Of a stretch of 64,000 bases of DNA, positions 33,917 to 42,129 are shown in pieces. The position numbers and the translations under genes were made by a program. Source of the DNA: DASQUK01 sp963813485. Its GTDB lineage: Bacteria; Actinomycetota; Acidimicrobiia; Acidimicrobiales; VFJN01. Under the pieces are notes generated by a model that saw only the letters and a list, made by a program, of their open reading frames with translations, ran no database searches and was not told the DNA's origin. Location of the stretch: the NCBI GenBank assembly GCA_963813485.1, contig CAWEZE010000024.1, positions 1 through 64,000 of the forward strand. The letters run 5' to 3'. The stretch's first letter is position 1. The number at the start of each line of letters is the position of its first letter.

Positions 33917-34507
33917 TCAGCGGTGGGGCCGGGGGTCCGCATTCTGGATCGCGGCGATCACGTCGTCGCCCACCGGCAGCGGCGCGCACCCGTGGTCGTC
34001 CTCGCAGACGAAGTCGAACTGGGGCTCAGCGGCGCTGTGGCAGCCTGCGCAGCTGGTGCCACTGAAGCGATTGACGACCTCGCTGCCACCGCGGGTCACG
34101 ATCGTGGTGCCGGTGGCGGTGACGTCGAGGGTGAGGAACTCCCAGTCGTTGGAGTCGGGGTCGAACCCCGGCGCCCGCTTGACCATCGCCTCCTGGGGGA
34201 TGAGCTGGATCACGGTCCCCACCGGATAGGTGCCCCCGTCCACGTCGTTGGCGACCGCCAAGGTGCCGTCGAGGTCGCCCGCCACGTTGTCGACGAAGAA
34301 CCCGCGCACACGCGTCATGTCGGCCAGCGGCTTGAAGTCGGCGGCGTCGACGACCACGTCCTCGACGGCGGTGGTGTCCGTTGTGCCGGAGGTGTCCTCA
34401 CCGTCGTCGTCCCCTGACGAGCACCCGACGGCGACAGCGATCACGATCGGGATCGCCACCAGGACGGCATGGGTGAACACCCCGACTCCTCGGTGCGTGC
34501 TGCGCAT
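33917..34507 (-). CDS. Lipoprotein with c-type heme motif (cytochrome P460-like)
   Basis: A 196-residue exported lipoprotein: signal peptide AVLVAIPIVIAVAVGCSSGD with lipobox Cys at about 29, an acidic/Thr linker, then a domain with RGFFVDNVAGDLDGTLAVAN, DGGTYPVGTVIQLIPQEAMV and a single heme c site, FSGTSCAGCHSAAEPQFDF (CxxCH). The arrangement of a beta-rich domain followed by one CxxCH near the C-terminus resembles cytochrome P460 or related monoheme proteins, but identity is uncertain. Another Cys pair follows (VCEDDHGCAPL). Leaderless promoter TAGTGT lies 6 nt before the ATG. Divergent from the ABM gene. Confidence 0.78.
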   Translation of the reverse strand: MRSTHRGVGVFTHAVLVAIPIVIAVAVGCSSGDDDGEDTSGTTDTTAVEDVVVDAADFKPLADMTRVRGFFVDNVAGDLDGTLAVANDVDGGTYPVGTVIQLIPQEAMVKRAPGFDPDSNDWEFLTLDVTATGTTIVTRGGSEVVNRFSGTSCAGCHSAAEPQFDFVCEDDHGCAPLPVGDDVIAAIQNADPRPHR

Positions 34508-34513
34508 GACCGC

Positions 34514-34519
34514 ACACTA
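34514..34519 (-). promoter_or_regulatory. Leaderless promoter -10 (TAGTGT) of heme-lipoprotein gene
   Basis: On the minus strand TAGTGT ends 6 nt before ATG 34507. It forms a back-to-back pair with TAGGTT at 34583-34588, which drives the ABM gene the other way. Confidence 0.55.
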
Positions 34520-34582
34520 GGAAACTCCGGCACGAACGCGCCCGGAGGGGCCGGCCGATGGCCGCGACCGCCGGCCCGGGCG

Positions 34583-34588
34583 TAGGTT
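34583..34588 (+). promoter_or_regulatory. Leaderless promoter -10 (TAGGTT) of ABM gene
   Basis: TAGGTT ends 7 nt before ATG 34596; no Shine-Dalgarno. Confidence 0.55.
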
Positions 34589-34595
34589 CGTCCCC

Positions 34596-34895
34596 ATGAC
34601 AACCGTTGCACTCGTCGTCAAGATGACCGCCAAGCCCGAGACGCAGGACGAGCTCGCCGAGTTCCTCACTGGCGCCGTCGAGCTGGCGAACGCCGAGGAG
34701 GGCACCCCGGTGTGGTTCGCTCTGCGAACCGACCCGGCGACGTTCTGGATCGTCGACGCCTTCCCGGGCCAGGCCGAGCGCCAAACGCACCTGGACGGCC
34801 CGATCGCCGCTGCCCTGATGGCCAACGCCGACCGCCTGCTCGCCTCGCCGCCGGAGATCAATCCCGCCGACGTCCTGGCCTCGAAGACCCCCTGA
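34596..34895 (+). CDS. Antibiotic-biosynthesis-monooxygenase (ABM) domain protein
   Basis: A 99-residue ferredoxin-like alpha/beta protein: TTVALVVKMTAKPETQDELA, then EEGTPVWFALRTDPATFWIV and DAFPGQAERQTHLDGPIAAA, which match the ABM/YgiN quinol-monooxygenase-like family. Such proteins are small homodimers that oxidise quinols or degrade heme, but many have unproven roles. Position next to a menaquinone-rich region and a NuoF-like gene is suggestive only. The start is fixed by the TAGGTT hexamer. Confidence 0.85.
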   Translation: MTTVALVVKMTAKPETQDELAEFLTGAVELANAEEGTPVWFALRTDPATFWIVDAFPGQAERQTHLDGPIAAALMANADRLLASPPEINPADVLASKTP

Positions 34896-34906
34896 CGGCC
34901 GTTTCC

Positions 34907-36388
34907 TCAGTCCAGCTCCCGATGCTGGCGGTGGTCGGCGAGCAGGTCCGCAGGGTAGGACCCCGACCATTCCGGATGGTGGGTCCAGTCGGGCTGCTTG
35001 GTGCGACGACGGATGTCGAGAGTGACCTCGCCGTCGGCGAGCTCGGTGATCTCGCTGATGAACAGCGGCTCGACCGTGCCCCCCGCCGAGCCGGCGACGG
35101 CGTGGGCGGCCGGCTCCTCGGGCCAGCGGTGCAGTATCCGGCCGATCACGGCCTGCTGCTGGCTCGCGAGGTTGCACCGGGCACCATCGGCGATGGTCCG
35201 CAGCACCGAGGTGATCGTGTCGAGGTCGGATTCCTCGCCGTCGCCCGCGCACAGGCGCTCCAGCGCCTCCGCCAGCACCAGGCCGTCGCGCTTGCACGGT
35301 GTGCACTGGCCGCAGGACTCGACCGCCAGGAACCGGGCCGCGCCAGCGGCGACCGCCGTCATGTCGGTGCCCTCGCAGACCACGATGAGGCTTGCGGTCC
35401 CGAGGCCGCTGCCTGCTCGGGCCATGTCCTCGTAGGTCAGGGGGGTGTCGAGCAGCTCCGGGGGCAGAGGCCCGGCCGACACCCCGCAGAGGACCGCCCT
35501 GACGACCCTGCTCCGTGACAGGCCGCCGGCAACCTCGTCGATCGCGGCGCGCACGGTGGTCCCGAGGGCGATCTCTCCCACGGCAGGACGGGCGACGTCG
35601 CCCGTGACCGTGCTGACGATGGTGCCGGGTGATTGCGCCGTGCCGTGCGTGCGGAACCAGTCGGCGCCTCGCTGGATGATCGCCGGCACGTTGGCGAGGG
35701 TCTCGACGTTGTCGACCAGCGCCGGCGGCGCCCCCGTCTCGTGGCCGGGCCCCGCCATCTCGACGTGCGCGGCCAGGCCGCTGCCGCTGTCGACGTCGTC
35801 GTCGTGCTCGACCAGCTCCACGACGCCCCGTCGGTACGGCGGGGCGATCCGCGGGAACGGCGCCCGCCCGTCCACGACCTCGAGCAGCGCAGTCTCCTCG
35901 CCGAAGAGGTACTCGTCAGGCCCGGTGGCCACCGTCACGTCGACGTCTCCCAGCAGGCCGGCGTCGCGCATCTCGGCGACGGCCGCCTCGACCCGGGCCA
36001 GCTCAGCCGTGCCTGAGGCCTTGAGCGCCACCACGACGTCGCTTCCCGTCACGGCGTGGGCGCCGATGAGTGCCCCCTCGATCACCGAGTAGGGGTTGGC
36101 TCGCAGGATGGACCGGTCCTTGAACGTCCCGGGCTCGCCCTCGGCGGCGTTCACGACCACGGTGGTCGGGAGGTCGGGCGACAGGTTGCCCGCCACGGTG
36201 CGCCACTTCGTGCCCGTGGGAAATCCGGCGCCTCCCCGTCCGCGGAGCCCCGATGCCTCGAGCTCTGCCATCACCGCGTCGGGCTCGACGCTGCGAGCCG
36301 ACTCGATGCCCTGCCCGCCACCCGCATCCAGATAGGCGCGTAGCGAATCGAAGGGACGCCGGGGAAGCACACGTTCGACGAGGGTCAC
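34907..36388 (-). CDS. NuoF-like NADH dehydrogenase / FMN-FeS subunit, solitary
   Basis: A 493-residue homologue of complex I subunit F and of the NAD-dependent formate dehydrogenase/hydrogenase flavoprotein. FMN/NAD site: SGLRGRGGAGFPTGTKWRTV and VVNAAEGEPGTFKDRSILRA, then GPDEYLFGEETALLEVVDGR; a SLBB region; and the FeS site in AVESCGQCTPCKRDGLVLAE with a fourth Cys in IADGARCNLASQQQAVIG. A C-terminal extension of about 80 residues follows. No NuoE, NuoG or other complex I gene is near, so this is a free-standing NADH-oxidising module, perhaps serving a ferredoxin or another dehydrogenase. GTG start; TAAGAA lies 6 nt before it, possibly a leaderless promoter with a deviant last base. Confidence 0.87.
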   Translation of the reverse strand: MTLVERVLPRRPFDSLRAYLDAGGGQGIESARSVEPDAVMAELEASGLRGRGGAGFPTGTKWRTVAGNLSPDLPTTVVVNAAEGEPGTFKDRSILRANPYSVIEGALIGAHAVTGSDVVVALKASGTAELARVEAAVAEMRDAGLLGDVDVTVATGPDEYLFGEETALLEVVDGRAPFPRIAPPYRRGVVELVEHDDDVDSGSGLAAHVEMAGPGHETGAPPALVDNVETLANVPAIIQRGADWFRTHGTAQSPGTIVSTVTGDVARPAVGEIALGTTVRAAIDEVAGGLSRSRVVRAVLCGVSAGPLPPELLDTPLTYEDMARAGSGLGTASLIVVCEGTDMTAVAAGAARFLAVESCGQCTPCKRDGLVLAEALERLCAGDGEESDLDTITSVLRTIADGARCNLASQQQAVIGRILHRWPEEPAAHAVAGSAGGTVEPLFISEITELADGEVTLDIRRRTKQPDWTHHPEWSGSYPADLLADHRQHRELD

Positions 36389-36454
36389 GGCCCCTTCTTA
36401 CCCCTGCAGGCCCAACCGCGAGGCATCGCCGTGGCCAGGGGTCACGCTGACTTT

Positions 36455-36472
36455 CGCGAGGCTCCACTAGTG
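36455..36472 (+). repeat. 18-bp motif, copy A
   Basis: CGCGAGGCTCCACTAGTG; 17 of 18 bases identical to copy B at 43084-43101 and 14 to copy C at 42921-42938. It stands directly before a plus-strand gene, as copy B does. Confidence 0.5.
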
Positions 36473-36549
36473 TGGCGGACACTCAAACGAGCGGGCGTGC
36501 TGGGGTGCACGGCGGTGCCCGCGACTCGGTTCCTCGGAGTTGTGGGCCC

Positions 36550-37692
36550 ATGGGCACGTGGCCGCGATCATGGTCGAGCAGGCGCGTGACATCGCTCGCT
36601 GCTGCGGCTTTGGGGGCCGCACTGGCGGCGGTGGTCGTGACTCGCCGCCGGTCCAGTTCGTCGCCAGTTCGACCGTTGACCGATTCACCGCCACCCCCGT
36701 CAGCGGTGCAGGAGCAGCCCGCAGACGCGTCGGACCGGGAGCGCCGCCTCGCCAGCGCATCCGTGGTCGAGAGTGCGGATCCGGTCGTACCTGATGTGGC
36801 GCGGGCCGAGCCCACCACGGTCCCACCAGTCGCCAACGCTGGGGGTGGCCAGTCCCCGGACAGGTCGGTCGGTCAGCCAGGTGGGGACGCGTCGGACACT
36901 GGTCCGTCGCCCCTGGGCGGCCGGGGCCGCATCGGGGCCGCGGCCGTGGGGCTGGCTGTCGTGCTTGTCGTAGCCGCAGGTCTCGGGTGGATCGTCCTCG
37001 GCGGAGACGACGATCGACCCGAGGCGGCGGGTGTCAGGGCGACGCCCGTCGAGCAGACGACCACCACGGTGATCGACGACCTCTCGGCAGAGGAGGCCTT
37101 TGCGCGCGCCGCCGATCGCCTCGTGTCCGGTGGGTCGTTCGGGTATGTCGGAACGACGAGCGCGATCGACGTCAGTCACGTGCGGCCCGGCCTGTGGCTG
37201 GCGGTGAACCTGACGGTCGAGGGTCAGGTGGTGACTTCGACGGGGCGCGTCCATGAGATCGCGGTCGACGGCAGTGGCCGCGCCACCGAGACCGTGACGG
37301 AGGGGCCGGCCGTCTGGGGACGTCTGGCCACGTCGCGGGAGGGACTGCCCGAGGCCTCCTACCTTTCGATCACCGAAGAAAGCGGTGTGGAGCGCGCCGG
37401 CAAGGGCGTTGCCCTGCTGCCGACGTGGCTCGACTCGACCGTCAATCGGCAGGACGCCGGCTCCGATGATCTGGGGAACCGCGTGTTCCGGGCGACCCTG
37501 CCGGCCAGCGTGCTGGGCGAGATAGTCGACGGTCGAGCAGCGGGCGACGCCGATGTGGTGCTGACGCTCGACGCGGCCGGTGATCCCGTGCGCGTCGAGG
37601 TCGCATCGGTGCCGGCGGGGCCACCCCTGCGGCTCGCTCTCGACCTCATCGGGATCGGGGAGCCCGTTCTCATCGACCTACCTGTGCAATGA
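36550..37692 (+). CDS. Hypothetical membrane protein with extracellular LppX-like domain
   Basis: About 380 residues from ATG 36550 (GTG 36472, inside the repeated motif, is an alternative). There are two membrane spans, VTSLAAAALGAALAAVVVTR near the start and GAAAVGLAVVLVVAAGLGWI in the middle, with a Pro/Ser-rich segment between. The C-terminal 200 residues (from DDLSAEEAFARAADRLVSGG) are extracytoplasmic and beta-rich and recall LppX/LprG-like domains, but I am not confident of the family. Shine-Dalgarno is weak (CGGAG 10 nt upstream). The gene is convergent with the large cyclase-type regulator. Confidence 0.65.
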   Translation: MGTWPRSWSSRRVTSLAAAALGAALAAVVVTRRRSSSSPVRPLTDSPPPPSAVQEQPADASDRERRLASASVVESADPVVPDVARAEPTTVPPVANAGGGQSPDRSVGQPGGDASDTGPSPLGGRGRIGAAAVGLAVVLVVAAGLGWIVLGGDDDRPEAAGVRATPVEQTTTTVIDDLSAEEAFARAADRLVSGGSFGYVGTTSAIDVSHVRPGLWLAVNLTVEGQVVTSTGRVHEIAVDGSGRATETVTEGPAVWGRLATSREGLPEASYLSITEESGVERAGKGVALLPTWLDSTVNRQDAGSDDLGNRVFRATLPASVLGEIVDGRAAGDADVVLTLDAAGDPVRVEVASVPAGPPLRLALDLIGIGEPVLIDLPVQ

Positions 37693-37786
37693 ACCCGCCG
37701 GTGGGAGGCGTCGACGGTTTCCGAGCGCTGCGGCCGGCCCATCCGCGCGCTTCGCGCCATCGGCGCCCGCTCACCGCGCCCGACTG

Positions 37787-40700
37787 TCAGGCAGGAGCCG
37801 GCTCCGCCGGCGTCATCCCCACCGCCTGCCGGACGACCGCCGCCCAGCCGCCGGGGTCGATGCCGAGCCTCGCAAAACGATCCGACGAGTCTTCGAGCAG
37901 CGACGCCGCAGCCGCGTCGCCGGCGACCTCGAGCGCCATGGCCCAGCCGAGCCGCACCACCGCCTGCGCGATGCGATCGTCCGTCGCGTCGACCCGGGCA
38001 CAGAGCTCGGGAAACCGGGCGTCGACGGCGGCGCGCTGACCGCACCGGGCGGCCGCGGCCCCTGCGGCCAGCCCCGCCCACGAGCGGTCGAGGTAGGTCG
38101 ACCGGTCGTCACCCTCCACCCTCTCGGCTGCGGCGAGCGCGTCGTCGACCCTACCTGCGGCGGCGAGGGCCAGTGCGGTGACGGCCCCGGGGTACCCGAC
38201 GGCGCTGCGCTCCCCTGTGGCGCGGTCCAGCTCGCGCAGCAGGTCGAGCGCCTCGTCCGGGCGGCCGCGCTGGAGTGCCAGCAAGGCCCGCGATGCGAGG
38301 TGCTCGCTGGCGCCTGCGGTGGCAAGGTCGTCGGACGAGATCTGGTCGGGCAGGACGGCCACCGCCGCCATGGCCCGATCGCGGTCGCCGACCTGGACCG
38401 CGGCGCTCAGGAGGCCGGTCGCCGAGAACTCCGTGAACCGGGGTGAGTGGCTCGGGAGCAGCGATGCGCGGACCTGTTCCAACACGCCGAAGCCCTCGGC
38501 AACCCGCCCGGCGGTCACCAGCGCCCGGCCCAGCGGGAGCCGCGCCTGCACCCGGCCGTAGTCGTCGTCGATGGCGTCGAAGGTGGCCAGCGCCTCCCGG
38601 GCCCGCTCGATGGCCGACTCGGCCCGTCCGGTCCACAACCGAATGCTGGCCGTGAGCACCTGTCCCATGCCCACGGCCCAGCGGTCGCCTGCCGCCTCGG
38701 CGCCGCTGAAGACCTGCTCGGCCATGGTCTCCGCCTCGTCCGGGTACCCAGAATGGAAGCGCGTGAATGCCAGCAGGCCGAGCGCCCATCCCAGCCCGCC
38801 CCGGTCGCCGAGGTCGGCGAAGAGGGCCGCCGATTCGTGGAGGAGGGTCTCCGCGTCGTCGATCCGGCCGGCGACGAAGTGTGCCCACGAGAGGTTCTGT
38901 AGCGCCCAGGCAAGGCCGCGCCGGTCGCCCAGCGCGGCGTAGAGCTCCCGGGCCGGCTCCAGGGAGGCGATCGCCGTGTCCGGGTCGTTGCACAACAGGG
39001 CCGCGAACCCCCGCACCCGGAGCGCAGTCGCCCGGCCCTCGTCGTCGCCGGCGGCCTCGGCCCGGGCCAGGGCAAGGCCAAGCAGGGCCTCCGCTTCGCC
39101 GGACGACCCGCTGCGCAGGGCGGCCTCGGCGACGGCGACGGTCGCCCGCACCGAGGACCGCTCGTCCCTGGCGGCCTCCGCCAGGGTCAGCGCAGCCTCG
39201 GCGTCGGCCCGTGCCGGGCCCACCTCGCGTAGCTCCGCGTAGGCCGCTGACCGGGCGAGCAGCAGGGCGATGCGATCGTCGCTGCCGGCCGGACCCGGGG
39301 CGGCGTCGGTAAGGCCGCCGTCGAGGGCGTTCAGCGCTTCGGAGTAGAGCCGCGCCGCTCGCCGGGGGGTGTCGGCCTGTGTGGCGCGGTCGCCTGCGGA
39401 TCGCAACCAACGCACCGCTCGCGCCCCGACGTCGCGCGGGACGCCCGCCGAGCCGCCGAGCTCGGCCGCCAGCGTCGCCGCCCGGCCGTAGTGGTGCGCG
39501 ATGCGGTCGACGACGGCGTCGTGGTGGGGACGCTCCTCGCGCTCCAGCCACCAGGCGATGCCCGCGTGCACCTTGGCCCGACGTTCCTTGGTCATCGTGC
39601 CGTACGTGACCTCGCGCACGACCTCAGACCGAAACTCCCACGACTCGCCCTCGAGGGCGACCAAATCCTTGACCTGCAGCCCCCCGAGCACGCTACGGAC
39701 CGCGCCGTCGCCGCCGTGGGCCTCCCGGTGCATGGTCGCCAGCCACTCGACGTGGCCGCTGGAACCCAGGACGGCGGCGTCCTCGAGGACGAGGCGCTCC
39801 TGCGGCGTGAGGCCATCCAGTCGGGCGGCGACCAGGCCACGCAGCGTGTCGGGCAACTCTGTCGAGCGAGCCTCCTCCAGCCACGACACCAGCTCCTCGA
39901 GGAAGAGTGGGTTGCCACCCGCCCTGTCGAGCAGCTCGGCAACCACGGCGTCGTCGAGCGCGACGGTCTTGTCGGCGGCGAGCAGGTGCAACACCTGGGT
40001 GGCGGCGTCTCGATCCAGGGGATCGACGTGGACCGTGACCGCGTGGTGCCCACCCTCCGGCGGCGACCAGCGCTCGGCGAGTGCCGGCCGCGCGGTGGCG
40101 AGCACGACGATGGGCTGCCGGGCATTGCGCTCCAGCAGATCCTCCACCACGCCCAGCACGGCGCCGTCCGCCCAGTGCAGGTCGGAGAGCACGATCACCA
40201 GCGGGCGCTGCCGGGCCACCGCGGCGGCGAGCGTAAGCAGGGCGCCGGTCGCCTCCTCTCGGGCCCGCGCCGCGTCGATCCCCCGGAGGACGTCGAACCC
40301 CAGCAGGTGCAGCAGGCCCTCGACGACGCGGTCCGTGTCGTCGCCGGTGCCCATGAAGCGGGAAACCACGGCGCGCACCTTGTCGGTCGCCGCGTCCTGA
40401 TCGTCGCCGGGCTCGAGGTTGCAGCCGGAGCGCACCGCCTCGGCCAGCGGCCACCAGACGTTGGCCTCGCCGTAGGGGACGCAGCGGCCCTGCAGCACGA
40501 GGCCGTCGTGGCACCCGCGCGCCACCTCGGCGACCTGCTCGACGACCCGCGACTTGCCGACGCCGGCGTCGCCGACGAGCAGGAGCAGCGCGGCGCGGCC
40601 CTGGCCGACCGCGAGGTCGAGCGCGTGGGAGAGGAGCGCAACCTCGTCGTCACGGCCGACGAGCGGCGCCCGGTGACGGTCGGGGCGGTAGCCGGGTGGT

Positions 40701-41329
40701 AGGCGAGCGCCCTCGGCCACCCACGCCGACACCGGTGCGTTCCTGCCCTTGGCCACGATCGTGCCGACCGAGCGGTAGGTGACGACCCGGCGGGTGGCCA
40801 GGTACGTGGCTTGGCCGACCAGCACCTGGCCGGGCTCGGCCGCGGACTGCAACCGCTGCGCGGTGTTCACCACGTCGCCCATCGCCGTGTAGTCGCCCCC
40901 CGCTCGCAGCGAGCCCACCAGCACCTCGCCCGTGTTCACGCCCACGCGGAGGCGCACGTCGACGCCCAGATCTGCCCGGGTTTCGTCGAGCGTGCGATGG
41001 AACTGGAGTGCCGCCCGCACTGCCCGCTCGGCGTCGTCCTCGTGGGCGATCGGGGCGCCGAACAGGGCCAAGATCGCATCACCGAGGATCTTGTCGACCT
41101 TGCCGCCGAACGCCTCGATGTCCACGACCAGGCGCTCGAAGCAGCGGTCCACGAGCCGCTTGACCTGCTCGGGATCCCGGTCCTCCGAGAGCGCCGTGAA
41201 GCCCACGAGGTCGGCGAACAGCACGGTGACCACTCGCCGCTCGTCGCCTCGCGCCTGCAGATCGGTCCCGCAGTTGGGGCAGAACCGACCGCCGTCGGGA
41301 ACGTCGGCACCACAGCCGGGGCAGATCAC
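37787..41329 (-). CDS. Zinc-ribbon / class III nucleotide cyclase / AAA ATPase / TPR regulator
   Basis: A 1180-residue signalling protein. Residues 3-21 form a zinc ribbon (CPGCGADVPDGGRFCPNCG). About 35-205 are a class III adenylate/guanylate cyclase domain with metal Asp residues in TVLFADLVGFTALSEDRDP and ILGDAILALFGAPIAHEDD and the VGVNTGEVLVGSLRAG block. About 235-560 form an AAA/STAND ATPase with P-loop LLLLVGDAGVGKSRVVEQVA and Walker B in VIVLSDLHWADGAVL. The rest is a TPR superhelix (many A-rich repeats such as LAWALQNLSWAHFVAGRIDD). The combination is common in actinobacteria; it probably makes cAMP or acts as a NTP-driven switch. GTG start 7 nt after TACACT: leaderless. Confidence 0.9.
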   Translation of the reverse strand: MICPGCGADVPDGGRFCPNCGTDLQARGDERRVVTVLFADLVGFTALSEDRDPEQVKRLVDRCFERLVVDIEAFGGKVDKILGDAILALFGAPIAHEDDAERAVRAALQFHRTLDETRADLGVDVRLRVGVNTGEVLVGSLRAGGDYTAMGDVVNTAQRLQSAAEPGQVLVGQATYLATRRVVTYRSVGTIVAKGRNAPVSAWVAEGARLPPGYRPDRHRAPLVGRDDEVALLSHALDLAVGQGRAALLLLVGDAGVGKSRVVEQVAEVARGCHDGLVLQGRCVPYGEANVWWPLAEAVRSGCNLEPGDDQDAATDKVRAVVSRFMGTGDDTDRVVEGLLHLLGFDVLRGIDAARAREEATGALLTLAAAVARQRPLVIVLSDLHWADGAVLGVVEDLLERNARQPIVVLATARPALAERWSPPEGGHHAVTVHVDPLDRDAATQVLHLLAADKTVALDDAVVAELLDRAGGNPLFLEELVSWLEEARSTELPDTLRGLVAARLDGLTPQERLVLEDAAVLGSSGHVEWLATMHREAHGGDGAVRSVLGGLQVKDLVALEGESWEFRSEVVREVTYGTMTKERRAKVHAGIAWWLEREERPHHDAVVDRIAHHYGRAATLAAELGGSAGVPRDVGARAVRWLRSAGDRATQADTPRRAARLYSEALNALDGGLTDAAPGPAGSDDRIALLLARSAAYAELREVGPARADAEAALTLAEAARDERSSVRATVAVAEAALRSGSSGEAEALLGLALARAEAAGDDEGRATALRVRGFAALLCNDPDTAIASLEPARELYAALGDRRGLAWALQNLSWAHFVAGRIDDAETLLHESAALFADLGDRGGLGWALGLLAFTRFHSGYPDEAETMAEQVFSGAEAAGDRWAVGMGQVLTASIRLWTGRAESAIERAREALATFDAIDDDYGRVQARLPLGRALVTAGRVAEGFGVLEQVRASLLPSHSPRFTEFSATGLLSAAVQVGDRDRAMAAVAVLPDQISSDDLATAGASEHLASRALLALQRGRPDEALDLLRELDRATGERSAVGYPGAVTALALAAAGRVDDALAAAERVEGDDRSTYLDRSWAGLAAGAAAARCGQRAAVDARFPELCARVDATDDRIAQAVVRLGWAMALEVAGDAAAASLLEDSSDRFARLGIDPGGWAAVVRQAVGMTPAEPAPA

Positions 41330-41336
41330 GCCGGTC

Positions 41337-41342
41337 AGTGTA
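41337..41342 (-). promoter_or_regulatory. Leaderless promoter -10 (TACACT) of cyclase/AAA gene
   Basis: TACACT on the minus strand ends 7 nt before GTG 41329. Confidence 0.55.
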
Positions 41343-41406
41343 CGGAGGGGTGTCAGGACGCCGCCCCAGGCGAACCGCGCCCTGGACCGTCTCCCGGGTC
41401 CTCCCG

Positions 41407-42129
41407 CTAGATGCGCGCGACGACGAGCGCGGCGGCGAGCAGCGGGAGGCCCCAGGACAGGGTCCGCAGCGCCGCTTCGGGCGGGTCGAGCAGAAGCTCC
41501 TCGTGGGCCGTGCGCTCGCCGCCCTCCCGCAGGTCGAGCGTGACGTCGACCTGGTTGGTCTGCCGGCGCACGAAGCGGACGCTGCTGCTCAGGCTGCGCT
41601 GCGCCCTCGACAGGGCGTACGCGGCCGCGGCGGCGAGCAGAGCCGGCGCCTCGAGCCGTTCGGCCTGCGCGACGTAGGCCGTCAGCACGGGGAAGGCACC
41701 CCACGCGGCCGCAAACATGGCGTCGGTGTGGAACCGGCCGTGGAGGAGCTCGAGGTTGTAGGCGGCCACCAGGAACGCACCCACGACCACGAAGGGGACA
41801 AGCACGAAGCCGACGCGGGTGACGCCGATGACCCCGATGGCTACGGCGCCGGCGAGGGCAGCCGCCGCGGCCGCGGATAGCACCGCGGACGGGATCGACG
41901 TCCGCAAGGGGCGGCCGTTCAGCTCGTCGAGCGCGTGCGCGGCGATCCCCACTGCGAGGAAGAACGCGAGCAGCGTCGCGACGAGACGCTGGGCATCGAG
42001 CCGCGGCGCGAGGGCAGCGCCGATGGCCACGTAGGAGAGGTGCCAAGCGGTATACGGCGGATGCAGGAGCGTCCACCAGTCGCCGGCCCGACCGGTCGCC
42101 GCGTAGAACGCAGGGCGACGGTCAGCCAT
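41407..42129 (-). CDS. Integral membrane protein, UbiA-like (tentative)
   Basis: A 240-residue protein with seven to eight hydrophobic segments: WWTLLHPPYTAWHLSYVAIG near the start, GIAAHALDELNGRPLRTSIP, then VVGAFLVAAYNLELLHGRFH and a soluble C-terminus. The Asp/Glu-containing segments after the second and fifth spans recall the acidic motifs of UbiA prenyltransferases, though the canonical NDxxD is not present, so the relation is uncertain. The start lies 8 nt inside the end of the MenG-like methyltransferase gene, so the two are coupled. A quinone- or isoprenoid-linked role is inferred from context. Confidence 0.55.
   Translation of the reverse strand: MADRRPAFYAATGRAGDWWTLLHPPYTAWHLSYVAIGAALAPRLDAQRLVATLLAFFLAVGIAAHALDELNGRPLRTSIPSAVLSAAAAAALAGAVAIGVIGVTRVGFVLVPFVVVGAFLVAAYNLELLHGRFHTDAMFAAAWGAFPVLTAYVAQAERLEAPALLAAAAAYALSRAQRSLSSSVRFVRRQTNQVDVTLDLREGGERTAHEELLLDPPEAALRTLSWGLPLLAAALVVARI

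Noticed and set aside
37787..42076. A single 1429-residue protein in place of the cyclase/AAA regulator
   Set aside because: The first 249 residues would lie within the neighbouring membrane-protein gene and have no family sequence; the zinc ribbon begins at GTG 41329, right after a promoter hexamer.
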